Under the pieces are notes generated by a model. It was not told where the DNA came from and searched no databases. It saw only the letters and a program-made list of their open reading frames with translations. Position numbers and translations under genes: made by a program. This document shows positions 26,867 through 35,736 of a stretch of 64,000 nt of DNA, piece by piece; position 1 is the stretch's first letter; the number at the start of each line of letters is the position of its first letter. Origin of the DNA: Natrononativus amylolyticus (lineage in GTDB: Archaea > Halobacteriota > Halobacteria > Halobacteriales > Natrialbaceae); the NCBI RefSeq assembly GCF_024362525.1, contig NZ_CP101458.1:744001-808000 (forward strand), written 5' to 3'.

Positions 26867-27634
26867 TTATGGATAACGAATGCTGAATTCTAGCTCGGTA
26901 GCAGCTTCTAAAATAATACTAGGGAGTTTATCCTCATACCAGGTATCTTCGACTCGGGAAATTGGTCCAGATATACTTAATGCACCAAGCACATCATCAT
27001 TTTCATCCCTTACCACTGTTGCTACAGCCCGGATCTCTCTCAGATTTTCTTGGTTGTTCCTCGCGAATTTTTGCTCCCGAATGATCTTAATTTCTGCCCA
27101 AAGTGCATCTTGGTCTGTGATTGTGTAGGGGGTTTGAGGATCTAAACTAAATGTTTCGAGATATTGCTCGATCTCCCTATCAGACCACGCAGCCATAATC
27201 GCCTTCCCAGCAGCTGTTGAATGAAGTTTTTCTCGCTGACCAACACGTCTATTGGTGCGAACAGCATTTTCCCCCATCTGCATAAAAACATACGTTGCCA
27301 GTCCATGCTCTTCTATGATAAAGTGTGCCCTCTCCTTCGTTTTTTGAGCTAATTCTCTGGTTTTCCTTTTTGCTAACTCATAGTTCGGATTCCGCGAACA
27401 AGCATGCTCACCAAAATCCAAAAATCGCATCCCCAAATTATAGGAATTATTGGATTTCACTACATAACCACAATCCTTAAGCGTAGAAAGATAACGGTAG
27501 GCAGTACTCTTTGGTAGCTCTGCTTCTCTTGAAAGATCAGAAACCGTCAGTCCATTACAATTTTGCATTATTTCGAGTACCTCAAAAGCTGTTACCACCG
27601 ATTTTATTGGTTCTTGATTGTTTTCTTTTCTCAT
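26867..27634 (-). CDS. IclR-family transcriptional regulator
   Basis: A 255-residue regulator: an N-terminal winged helix (about 10-75, with LTVSDLSREAELPKSTAYRYLSTL carrying the recognition helix) followed by an IclR effector domain (about 85-250) with VGQREKLHSTAAGKAIMAA and a C-terminal VLGALSISGP segment. The ATG at 27634 is chosen over 27688, because the latter would place the operator-like site at 27667 inside the coding region. It is adjacent to and co-oriented with the TRAP operon and probably controls the whole cluster plus itself. Whether it represses or activates is unknown. Confidence 0.85.
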   Translation of the reverse strand: MRKENNQEPIKSVVTAFEVLEIMQNCNGLTVSDLSREAELPKSTAYRYLSTLKDCGYVVKSNNSYNLGMRFLDFGEHACSRNPNYELAKRKTRELAQKTKERAHFIIEEHGLATYVFMQMGENAVRTNRRVGQREKLHSTAAGKAIMAAWSDREIEQYLETFSLDPQTPYTITDQDALWAEIKIIREQKFARNNQENLREIRAVATVVRDENDDVLGALSISGPISRVEDTWYEDKLPSIILEAATELEFSIRYP

Positions 27635-27666
27635 GGGTTGTAGACACATGGTGATCGGTATTAATT

Positions 27667-27683
27667 GTTCCGGATGGTGGAAC
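27667..27683 (-). promoter_or_regulatory. Putative autoregulatory IclR operator
   Basis: GTTCCGGATGGTGGAAC consists of GTTCC and GGAAC separated by 7 bases, an inverted repeat 33 bases before the IclR start codon. Related copies lie at 26741 and 20596. A nearby GGTGATCACC palindrome (about 27706-27715) may be a separate site. Confidence 0.5.
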
Positions 27684-27959
27684 AACACTATTCGATTTGT
27701 CTACTGGGTGATCACCATGACTCACCAGGTATTACGCACATATACTTGTAATACATGCACAAATATTATTTTGGGCCTGATTAGAGACGGGTAGAGTATA
27801 TTGACTTCCGCCATCCTTAGAACTACATTTTAAAGAACGACATTGAGCATCCTTTCTTAGATATTCACAATACAATAAATAGGGTGTTACAATACATACC
27901 ATACTTGTAACATACTTCACCGATACCTGACGTTAAATTGATTTGTTCGGCCATTGTTT

Positions 27960-28380
27960 GGGACAATAGTGCAGAAGTTAATCAATTCATCCTGTGACGC
28001 TCGTCTGACTATCAACCCAGAATTTGGGCAGCGATCAATCCGGCTATGAGTGTGTGAATCAATTTTTCGATCAGGTCTTCTCAATTTAGTCGTACTGCTC
28101 GTATAACCCTAATCAAGAGACTGAAGGCAGATATCCGTAGCCCCGACGAGAAACACAACCCCTCCGAGATGGTGTTTCTTGGCTAATCGTTGCAAGAATT
28201 TAGCGTCTGGATCCGTACCCAACCGTCCGAACACTGCGATACCAAGATCAATTGCCAAAGGACCAATATTGTATAATAAGTACAATATAATTCGACGAGG
28301 GTTTTGTAAATATCCTTATTGATTTCAACTCTCGACGGTTTCGTCGTTCGCGAGCCTGGCTATCAGCAACCGAGGCACTC
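27960..28380 (-). pseudogene. Second degenerate IS6-family transposase
   Basis: Minus-strand pieces with stops and frameshifts include SQARERRNRRELK, then LAIDLGIAVFGRLGTDPDAKFLQRLAKKHHLGGVVFLV and a tail resembling the C-terminal IEKLIHT region. GTDPDAKFL(Q)RL and VVFLV are the same family elements seen at 16525-17160. It occupies the gap between the IclR gene and the provirus end, so the left border of the provirus may have been rearranged by it. The rest of 27684-27960 has no recognisable gene. Confidence 0.65.
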
Positions 28381-28468
28381 AGCGCCAGACTACTTGGTGA
28401 GAACGTCGTATGCCGAGGGAGCGGAGATCGCTTGTGTATCTTGAAGAAAATATCGGTTCCATGGGGGA

Positions 28469-28491
28469 GGGACGGGCAACACCCGTTTCCC
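28469..28491 (-). terminator. Putative terminator after the last late gene
   Basis: GGGACGGG ... CCCGTTTCCC forms an 8-pair stem with a two-base bulge and a CAACA-type loop. It begins at the stop codon of the 28491-30029 gene. On the minus strand it is followed by a T-rich run (ATATTTTCTTC), as expected for intrinsic-like termination of the late operon. Confidence 0.45.
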
Positions 28492-30029
28492 TACTCACCG
28501 TTGGATTCGAGTTCGCCACCGAGAGTCGAACCACCGGTGCGTTCAACCGTCCCGTTAACCCTAACGTCGCCATCGTGAGAGACGCCGTGCCAGGCCGCGA
28601 CATCGAGTTCGCAGGTCTCGCGAATCAGAACATCACCGATAAGATCCGTATCGACGAGTCGCCAACGCTCGACCGGCACATCGAACCGAAGTGCTGTTCC
28701 ATCGGTCTCGATCACGCAGTCTCGGATCGTCGGCCGCGAACAACCATCCATGACGACCATGCCGTGTCGTGTTGCAACACCCTGGTCAGCACCGATAAAC
28801 CGACAGCGCTCGAAAACCACGTCCGGCCCGCGAAGGTAGGCAATGTAGTCATCGTAATCGGCGACCGTCTCCGCCTCGATCTCGAGGTCCTGGAGAACCG
28901 TCGGCGCTCGAACCGAGAGCTGGCGACCACCTCCACCGGTGTCGACGAGGTGGACGTTGCGGATAATCGCCGGGCCGTCCTGGTGACAGCGGATGACTTC
29001 GTTGGTCTTGGCCGCGTCAACCTCGATCTCGAGACCGTCGACAATCTGGCGGTCGCCCTCGTTGATCCAGAGTCCGGTCCACGCATGACCGGGGTGGTCT
29101 TCAACGACGATTCGACACTGTTCGAGGCGATCGCGATGCCCGAGCCGGAACGCCGCGCCGGCGCAGTTGACGGCGGTGCACGCCCGGAGAATGTTCACAC
29201 CGGGGCCATTCGTGACATAATAGCCGTTATCGAACCAACCCTCGAGATAGCATGCCTCCCAAAGATTGGTCCCGACGTGGTCGGGCTCAGCGCTGATCGG
29301 GATGGCGTAGCCGACGGCATCCTCCTCATCCTCGTGATACGTATCGCCATCGGGAAATCGGATGCCGCGGGCGACGTTGACTGCGTCTTCCTTGGTTGCG
29401 TCGAGACGGAGAGTATGTCGGTCGCCTTTGAGACCGATCCGGTTGCGCTGGCCTTCGATCGCAAGGTTCTCGAACAAACCGTAGCTGGTCGTCGAGACAC
29501 GAGCGATGCCGGCATCGATGCTCTCGCCAACCACGTCGAGCGTAAGGTCCCGGAGCTCGTGGCGTTCACCTTCGATACGGGCCAGCAACGAGACGTCCTC
29601 GCCGACATCAATTCGAGAGTGACCTTCACCAACGATGCCGAGATAGACGTGGTCGCGGGCCTCAAGCCGGGAGTTCCACAGTTGGCTGTCAGGGACGATG
29701 TAGCGATGACACCGGCTCTCTGGTGGCCGGCCATCATAATGGGCCTGAATCGCCTCAGCGACGTCCTCGTCAAGGTCGCATCCGAGATCGTGACCGACAT
29801 GAACGGTCTCCAGTGAGTCAGACAGGTCGTCGAGATGTTTCTCGAGCTCACCGAGGCCGTCGATGATCGAGTCGATTTGGGGATCCTTGTCAGCGTCGAG
29901 GCTCTCCTCGAGGTCGTCAAGTCGTTCGTACACGTCGTCGATCTCTGCGTAGACGGCCTCGAAGTAAGGTTCTGTTTGTCGATTAAAGATACCACTCGGT
30001 CGTATGTCTCTGTCTGTATGGCGTGCCAT
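28491..30029 (-). CDS. Tail-associated beta-helix (pectate-lyase-like) protein
   Basis: A 512-residue protein. Residues 1-85 form a coiled-coil region (IYAEIDDVYERLDDLEESLDADKD and similar); the rest (about 110-500) is a right-handed beta-helix with recurring GVNILRACTAVNC, LEQCRIVVED, IRNVHLVDTG and IRDCVIETDG turns. Such helices bind or cleave surface polysaccharides and form receptor-binding spikes on tailed viruses. It is the last gene of the late operon, next to the terminator, as is usual for host-range proteins. No catalytic residues can be assigned from the sequence alone. Confidence 0.75.
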   Translation of the reverse strand: MARHTDRDIRPSGIFNRQTEPYFEAVYAEIDDVYERLDDLEESLDADKDPQIDSIIDGLGELEKHLDDLSDSLETVHVGHDLGCDLDEDVAEAIQAHYDGRPPESRCHRYIVPDSQLWNSRLEARDHVYLGIVGEGHSRIDVGEDVSLLARIEGERHELRDLTLDVVGESIDAGIARVSTTSYGLFENLAIEGQRNRIGLKGDRHTLRLDATKEDAVNVARGIRFPDGDTYHEDEEDAVGYAIPISAEPDHVGTNLWEACYLEGWFDNGYYVTNGPGVNILRACTAVNCAGAAFRLGHRDRLEQCRIVVEDHPGHAWTGLWINEGDRQIVDGLEIEVDAAKTNEVIRCHQDGPAIIRNVHLVDTGGGGRQLSVRAPTVLQDLEIEAETVADYDDYIAYLRGPDVVFERCRFIGADQGVATRHGMVVMDGCSRPTIRDCVIETDGTALRFDVPVERWRLVDTDLIGDVLIRETCELDVAAWHGVSHDGDVRVNGTVERTGGSTLGGELESNGE

Positions 30030-30104
30030 GAGTGGAAACAGTGCCGCGACCGGATTCCGCCGGTTCGTTAGATTACGATACTGATGCTCCGAGTGTTGTG
30101 AGGA

Positions 30105-33100
30105 TTATAGGTTTCGTTCGTAGATGTAGATCGTTCCGCTATCGAACTCCTGGCTTTCAAAGTAAAATTCGAGGCTCTCGATACCCGTCGCGTCGAAGAA
30201 AATCCCTGAGAGAATCCCATCCAGGGTATGTCGTCCGAGTGGCGGCCCTGAGATGGCCGTCCGGTTACTGCCGCCCGCAAGCTCAATGCTCCCAGATAGT
30301 TCCATGTTCGTCCACTGATCAACCGTCCCGATAGGAAAATGGTCGTCGTCCTCATCACTGTCGCCGACGACGTTTACCCAGTCATACTCGTCATCATCAT
30401 TCCCGTTAACCCGCAGTCGAAGCATATCTGCTCCACTGGTTGTTCGTAAATGATCGAAGTGAACGCGGACGACCTCCGGGTTTGAGAGCTCGATTTCGAC
30501 CGAGGAGCCGCCGAGATCAACCTCCTTGAGATGCGACCACTGCAATCCTGCCAGGATGTTGGAAATATCCGACTCGATCGCGTCCACGTCTGAATTGACT
30601 GCGGAGACGTCACTTTCTACGCTTGAAAGGTCCTCATCAAGCGCGACGAGATCACCACCCATTGTAATGTCGTTCGGGGCGTTGACCTGTCCAGAATCGG
30701 GGTGCATCTCCAACAGACGGCCAACACCATCGCCACCCGCCCAAAACCGGATTCCTCGGCCATGAGATGCGAGAATTGTATAGGCTGATTCGTTTTCGCC
30801 ATCGGACGCATCTCGAAATCGGAGGACATCGTTACCATCGACTTCGAGGCCGACCCAGCTCTCAAAAGTGTCGTCTACGTTCCGAGCTTCTTCGAGACCG
30901 ACCTTATGTGGGTTGTCAGTGTTTCCTTCGTGGTCGGAGAGACTCGAGGCCACAGCGTCAACATCGGATTCTAAGTCGCCGACGTCGACCTCGAGGTCAG
31001 AAAACTCTGTCTCAGACGGTGCGCCAACCTGCTCGTTCGTCACCGAGTGCGGGTTCCCTGTGTCGCTCTCGTGGCTTTCAAGACCAGACTCGACCGCAGA
31101 GACGTTTGAGTCGGTCGTGTTAACATCCTCCTCCAGGTCGGAAAACTCCGTGCTACTGGGTGCACCGACCTGACTGTTTGTGACGTTGTGCGGGTTTTCC
31201 TCGTCGCCTTCGTGTGAAGCGAGATCGAAATCGACCGCGCTGATGTCCTCGTCCAGACTGGCGACATCGTCCTCGAGTTCAGAAAATTCTACATCGCTCG
31301 GAGCCCCCACGTTCTCGTTTGTCACCGAGTGTGGGTTCGTCGTGTCGGAGATGTGATCGTCGACATCTGACACGAGCTCTGAAAACTCAGTGTCACTCGG
31401 TGCATCGACCTGACTATTCGTGACGTCGTGGGGATTTTCCTCGTTATTTTCGTGTGATGAAAGGTCCGACCCGACCGACGAAATATCCGAATCGAGAGCG
31501 TCAACGTCGTTCCCGAGATCCGAAAACTCCGTGTCGCTGGGTGCACCTACCTGGCTGCTGGTGACGCTATGGGGGTTCTCCTCGTCGACCTCGTGCGAGA
31601 AAAGGTTAGACTCAACATCCGAAAGGTCGTTCCCGAGCCCATCAACGTCTCCCTCAAGATCGTCGAACTCGCTATTACTGGGTGCTTCCACCTGACTACT
31701 CGTAACATTGTGCGGGTTATCTTCGTCGCCTTCGTGCGAAGCGAGATCGGACTCGACCACCGACACGTCTGACTCGATCGACATAACATTGTCCTCGAGA
31801 CCAGATACCTCCGACGCGAGACCGTCGAACTCGCTATCACTGGGCGCGCCCACCTGCTCGCTCGTCACCTGGTGGGGGTTCTCCGTATCGACCTTGTGGT
31901 CCTCAAGGTCGCCTTCGACGATCGAAAGCTCCGACTCGAGGTCGGAGACATCGCCTTCGAGCATGCTTGTATCGTCCTCGATAGCGTCGATCTCCGCCGC
32001 GAGCCCCTGGATGTCGCCATCGAGGTCGCTGATCTCTGTCTGGAGAGCGTTGATGTCGTCCTGAGTTGCGGCTTCCCGCCAGTCGGACCACCCGTTGTCG
32101 CCAAGGGAGCGCCGCCAATAGAGGGTTGTCAGCCCATGTAGTTGGAGGGCGTCGTCAGAGGCGACTTTGTACGTCCTGACGATCGCGCCCTCAGTGGGGT
32201 ATCCCGTGTGGTCTTCTCCGTCACCGACGCTCGCGATGCTCACACCGTCAGGATACGAGTCTGGTCCATCCTCCGCCGCTGGCGCGTCGCCCAGATAGGG
32301 ATGGATCGAGCCATCGCCAGTAATCCCGAGGGTCGCCTCGAGGTCACTGTCGACGCCGATCGGGACCGCGCTAGCCTGCTCTGCGGTAACATCGTGTGGG
32401 TTGGATGTGTCACTCGTATGGCTCTCGAGATCTCCGTCGACCGCGCTGACGTCGCTCTCAAGATCGCTGACAGCTCCCTCGAGTCCATCAACATCGTCCT
32501 CAAGGTCGTCGAACTCAGCGTCACTCGGTGCGCCAACCTGTTCACTCGTTACCTCGTGGGGATTCGTCGCCTCCGCCTCATGATCGGACAGATCGCTTTC
32601 GACCGTAGAGAGGTTCGATTCGACATCCGAGAGGTCGTCCTCGAGAGTGGATACTTCCCCCTCAATATTGTCAAACTCCTCGTCGCTCGGCGCACCTACC
32701 TGGTCGTTCGTCACCGAATGCGGATTCTCTGTGTCATCCCCGTGGCTAGTAAGATCACTCCAGACTGTTGAGACGTCGGACTCGACCGCGTCGACATCCT
32801 CACCTATATCGGCAACATCGGTCTCGAGTGATTCAAACTCTTCGTCACCAGGTGCCCCGACTTGCGTGTTCGTGACGTTGTGTGGATTCTCCTCGTCACC
32901 TTCGTGCGACGAGAGATCTGACTCAACCGTCGAAAGTTCTGACTCGAGTGTGTCAATCTCGTCCTCGAGGCCCTCAAAGGACTCATCGGACGGTGCCCCG
33001 ACCTGGTTGCTGGTGACGTTGTGGGGGTTTTCCTCGTCGCTCTCGTGCGAAGAGTGATCGGACTCGACCATCGACACGCCGTCCTCCAGTTGGCTGAACT

Positions 33101-34577
33101 GCTCGCTGGATGGCGCATCGACCTGTTCGTTCGTCACCGAGTGTGGGTTCTCGGTATCACTCTCGTGATCAGATAGATCGCTATCGAGACTATCGAGGTC
33201 ATCCCCTAAGTTGCCGAACTCTGTGTCGCTCGGCGCGCCCACTTGTTCGTTCGTCACCGAGTGGGGATTCTCCTCAGCATCCTTGTGGTCGGACAGGTCC
33301 GACTCAACCGCGGTGACATTTGAGCCTACTGCGTCGACATTGGACTCTAAGTCGCCGACGTCAGCTTCGAGCGATCCAAACTCCTCGTCGCTCGGTGCTC
33401 CGACTTGGGAGGTAGTTACTGAGTGCGGGTTTTCAATATCGCTTTTATGTGAGGTGAGATCGGACTCGACCGACGAGACATTGCTTTCGACATCTGAGAG
33501 CTCCGCGTCGATCGTGTCGACATCTTCTTCAAGATCGTCGAACTCCAAGTTGCTCGGTGCTTCGACCTGACTGTTCGTGACGTTGTGTGGGTTTTCTTCG
33601 TCGTCTTCGTGAGTCGAGAGATCGGAGTCGAGCGACGAGACGTCGTCCTCGAGAGAGTCCACGTCGCTGTCGATTCCATCTACCTCCTCTTCGAGATCAT
33701 CGAAGGCCCCACTGCTGGGCGCATCGACTTGGTCGTTCGTGATGTTGTGGGGATTTTCCTTGTCGCTCTCGTGACTTCCAAAGTCGTTCTCAACCACCGA
33801 AATATCGGACTCGACTGCGCTGATGTCCTCATTCAGATCGCTGACATTATCCTCGAGATCCGAGAACTCCTCGTAACCCGCGGCGCCGGTCTGGTCGTGG
33901 CTTACCGAGTGGGGATTGTTCGTACGGACCTCGTGATCCTCGAGGTCGGTGGCAACGCCGTCGATCTCCTCCTCGAGCTCGTCGACATCGTCGGCTACGT
34001 CGCCAACATCACCGTCGACATCGGCAACCGCCGCGTCGAGGTCCTCGTTGCGGACTGCATGATTATCCTCCTCGGGACGCTGGGTGATCGTGATCGCCTC
34101 GAACGACTGCGATGGCCCTCGGTTCTCGAGCACGACTGTACCGCTTTCTGTGATGGTCCCAAGTCGCAGCCGTGGCTCCTCGGGACTGTCGTCGCTGTCA
34201 CTGGTGGCGACCAACTCGACGACGTTAGGTACCTCATGTTTGATCTCAGCATCGAGCCAGATGACAGTGTCAGTATCGCGACTCTCCTCCAATTCAATCG
34301 TTTCCTCCGGGTACCGTGTCGGGAACACTCCCTGGAGCCAGTTCATCCCCGGGCGACCGTCCGGAAGGTCCTCTTCAACGAGGACAGCCTGGCCTTCCGA
34401 AACGGTGACCTCGTCGCCGTTACCACCGACGTCGAACTCGAAGCCGTCGACGACGAACGACGTTTGCCCAGTTGCGGCGAGAGCGGCGATCGCCGCGGCG
34501 CTAGCCCAATCGGCGTGGGCTTGGTCACGATCGATACCGAGGCCGACGTCTTGTGGCGTGATTTGGCGATCCATCAT
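30105..34577 (-). CDS. Giant repeat-containing tail fibre
   Basis: A 1,490-residue fibre. After an N-terminal domain (about 1-190, with a GRPGMNWLQGVFP segment), there are 19 copies of a roughly 40-residue unit carrying an NPHxVTxxQVGAPSDxEF core between long acidic coiled-coil stretches. The same NPH-VT-Q-GA motif is known from bacteriophage fibres. Eleven copies precede an inserted domain of about 130 residues (VDSDLEATLGITGDGSIH to WSDWREA, reminiscent of pyocin-knob-type receptor modules), and eight follow. A C-terminal domain of about 170 residues (VDLGGSSVEIEL onwards) is beta-rich. The repeats are similar in DNA too, so copy number may change by recombination. Confidence 0.8.
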   Translation of the reverse strand: MMDRQITPQDVGLGIDRDQAHADWASAAAIAALAATGQTSFVVDGFEFDVGGNGDEVTVSEGQAVLVEEDLPDGRPGMNWLQGVFPTRYPEETIELEESRDTDTVIWLDAEIKHEVPNVVELVATSDSDDSPEEPRLRLGTITESGTVVLENRGPSQSFEAITITQRPEEDNHAVRNEDLDAAVADVDGDVGDVADDVDELEEEIDGVATDLEDHEVRTNNPHSVSHDQTGAAGYEEFSDLEDNVSDLNEDISAVESDISVVENDFGSHESDKENPHNITNDQVDAPSSGAFDDLEEEVDGIDSDVDSLEDDVSSLDSDLSTHEDDEENPHNVTNSQVEAPSNLEFDDLEEDVDTIDAELSDVESNVSSVESDLTSHKSDIENPHSVTTSQVGAPSDEEFGSLEADVGDLESNVDAVGSNVTAVESDLSDHKDAEENPHSVTNEQVGAPSDTEFGNLGDDLDSLDSDLSDHESDTENPHSVTNEQVDAPSSEQFSQLEDGVSMVESDHSSHESDEENPHNVTSNQVGAPSDESFEGLEDEIDTLESELSTVESDLSSHEGDEENPHNVTNTQVGAPGDEEFESLETDVADIGEDVDAVESDVSTVWSDLTSHGDDTENPHSVTNDQVGAPSDEEFDNIEGEVSTLEDDLSDVESNLSTVESDLSDHEAEATNPHEVTSEQVGAPSDAEFDDLEDDVDGLEGAVSDLESDVSAVDGDLESHTSDTSNPHDVTAEQASAVPIGVDSDLEATLGITGDGSIHPYLGDAPAAEDGPDSYPDGVSIASVGDGEDHTGYPTEGAIVRTYKVASDDALQLHGLTTLYWRRSLGDNGWSDWREAATQDDINALQTEISDLDGDIQGLAAEIDAIEDDTSMLEGDVSDLESELSIVEGDLEDHKVDTENPHQVTSEQVGAPSDSEFDGLASEVSGLEDNVMSIESDVSVVESDLASHEGDEDNPHNVTSSQVEAPSNSEFDDLEGDVDGLGNDLSDVESNLFSHEVDEENPHSVTSSQVGAPSDTEFSDLGNDVDALDSDISSVGSDLSSHENNEENPHDVTNSQVDAPSDTEFSELVSDVDDHISDTTNPHSVTNENVGAPSDVEFSELEDDVASLDEDISAVDFDLASHEGDEENPHNVTNSQVGAPSSTEFSDLEEDVNTTDSNVSAVESGLESHESDTGNPHSVTNEQVGAPSETEFSDLEVDVGDLESDVDAVASSLSDHEGNTDNPHKVGLEEARNVDDTFESWVGLEVDGNDVLRFRDASDGENESAYTILASHGRGIRFWAGGDGVGRLLEMHPDSGQVNAPNDITMGGDLVALDEDLSSVESDVSAVNSDVDAIESDISNILAGLQWSHLKEVDLGGSSVEIELSNPEVVRVHFDHLRTTSGADMLRLRVNGNDDDEYDWVNVVGDSDEDDDHFPIGTVDQWTNMELSGSIELAGGSNRTAISGPPLGRHTLDGILSGIFFDATGIESLEFYFESQEFDSGTIYIYERNL

Positions 34578-34582
34578 GCACC

Positions 34583-34945
34583 TCAGATGACGATCGTAAA
34601 CGAGCCGGTGAACACAGTAGCGCGTTTGTCGTCAATCGTCACCCGACAGACGTGGTGGAGGGTGATGTCTTCCTGGTCCTCAGGAATCCACCCCTCCGTA
34701 TCGCCGGTCTCGATCAGAATCTCCGCCTCACCGATCTCCTCGTCTACGATTTCGATTCCACCACCGTCAGTGGTCTTCTCGAGTTCGGCGTCTTCGTCGG
34801 CGTCAAGCCGATCCTCTTTGATCAGGTACTCGACCTCGGCCTCCCCGAGATCGACCCGTTCGTCTTTCGAGTCCCGCACTATGAGCGGAATGAGCAGTGC
34901 GTCGCCTTCGTGGTAGTCCTCAATGTCTTGTCTGCTGTGGCTCAT
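34583..34945 (-). CDS. BppU-like baseplate protein domain
   Basis: A 120-residue acidic beta-rich protein (GDALLIPLIVRDSKDERVDLGEAEVEYLI near the start). This pattern is like the N-terminal BppU-type baseplate domain that precedes fibres in siphoviruses, and the 35737 protein begins with a related segment. It lies immediately before the giant fibre in transcription order and overlaps the upstream gene by four bases (ATGA). It could be an adaptor attaching the fibre to the tail. The family assignment rests on pattern only. Confidence 0.5.
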   Translation of the reverse strand: MSHSRQDIEDYHEGDALLIPLIVRDSKDERVDLGEAEVEYLIKEDRLDADEDAELEKTTDGGGIEIVDEEIGEAEILIETGDTEGWIPEDQEDITLHHVCRVTIDDKRATVFTGSFTIVI

Positions 34946-35574
34946 GCTAAGTTTTCGATGGTTGTAGACACTCGCGTGTCCAGGATTTCGCCTATTAACA
35001 GCTCACCCTCAACAGCGTAGTCAGCAGCGAGGCGGTCGGCCTGAAGGCCGTACTCACCGCTGGCTGGCTCACCACGGAGACGATACTCAACGTCGACCGC
35101 CTCATCGACGAGATCGTAGACTGCCGTAATCGCACGGTCGATCGCGTACTCGATGTCGAGCACGTCTGCCTCGATGTCATATTCGATCGCTGCCTCCGCG
35201 GTCCTGATCGTAAACTCGACCTCAAGGGGATCGACGGCGACGGCGTGCCTGCCGACGAGCGGGGTGACCCGGACGCCGTATTGGGTGGCAGTGGCCTCCA
35301 CCTCAAGTCGGTAGGTCCCGTCGACGTCGCGAGTAGCGGGGTACGTCCTCTCGACCGCACCCCAGCCGATGTTGTAGACCACGTTGATCGCACCGGCACG
35401 GGGCGGGAGCGCGACCTCGATCGGCTCGACCCGGGCACCGTACTCCGCACCAGAGTGGACTCGGTTCAGGATTCGAGCGTGTCCGAACTGCGTCACCCCG
35501 AAACGGAAGTTACCGAACCGTGCCGAGCGAAGCGTCTCCTGGTCGTCGGGCTCGGTCTCCTCGTCGGAACTCAT
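34942..35574 (-). CDS. Small baseplate/fibre-associated protein
   Basis: A 210-residue acidic protein. After about 40 polar residues it is composed of short hydrophobic beta strands with repeated Y-x-V/I-x-A/E patterns (VEYGLQADRLAADYAVEGELL near the end). It sits between two fibre-module genes, its stop overlapping the next start, so a structural role is likely. I recognise no family. The 162 bases upstream (35575-35736) are intergenic and show no gene. Confidence 0.5.
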   Translation of the reverse strand: MSSDEETEPDDQETLRSARFGNFRFGVTQFGHARILNRVHSGAEYGARVEPIEVALPPRAGAINVVYNIGWGAVERTYPATRDVDGTYRLEVEATATQYGVRVTPLVGRHAVAVDPLEVEFTIRTAEAAIEYDIEADVLDIEYAIDRAITAVYDLVDEAVDVEYRLRGEPASGEYGLQADRLAADYAVEGELLIGEILDTRVSTTIENLA

Positions 35575-35736
35575 GATAACAGGAACACGAATAGGGCCGT
35601 GTCGCCGCCTACCGCTTTTTTACCCGCCCCGGTGACTGTACGTCGGCACCACTACCAACACATCTTGAAAGTCATCAATATGTAATGTTCTTTCCTCATG
35701 ATATTCATAGATTGTAGCTAAGCTATCGAAGGTCTT

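Noticed and set aside
27732-27920. 62-codon minus-strand frame upstream of the IclR gene
   Set aside because: No start signal and no codon bias; more likely part of the regulatory gap.
28410-29816. Long plus-strand frame opposite the beta-helix protein
   Set aside because: GC-rich antisense shadow; the minus-strand frame carries clear beta-helix repeats and fits the operon.
30105-34577. Apparent repeat array that could be taken for CRISPR
   Set aside because: Repeats are coding, about 120 bases long with an in-frame NPH motif, and no spacer-repeat structure or cas genes are present.
33585-34916. Long plus-strand frame opposite the giant fibre
   Set aside because: It lies antisense to the repeat-rich coding strand and its apparent repeats are the complement of the fibre repeats.
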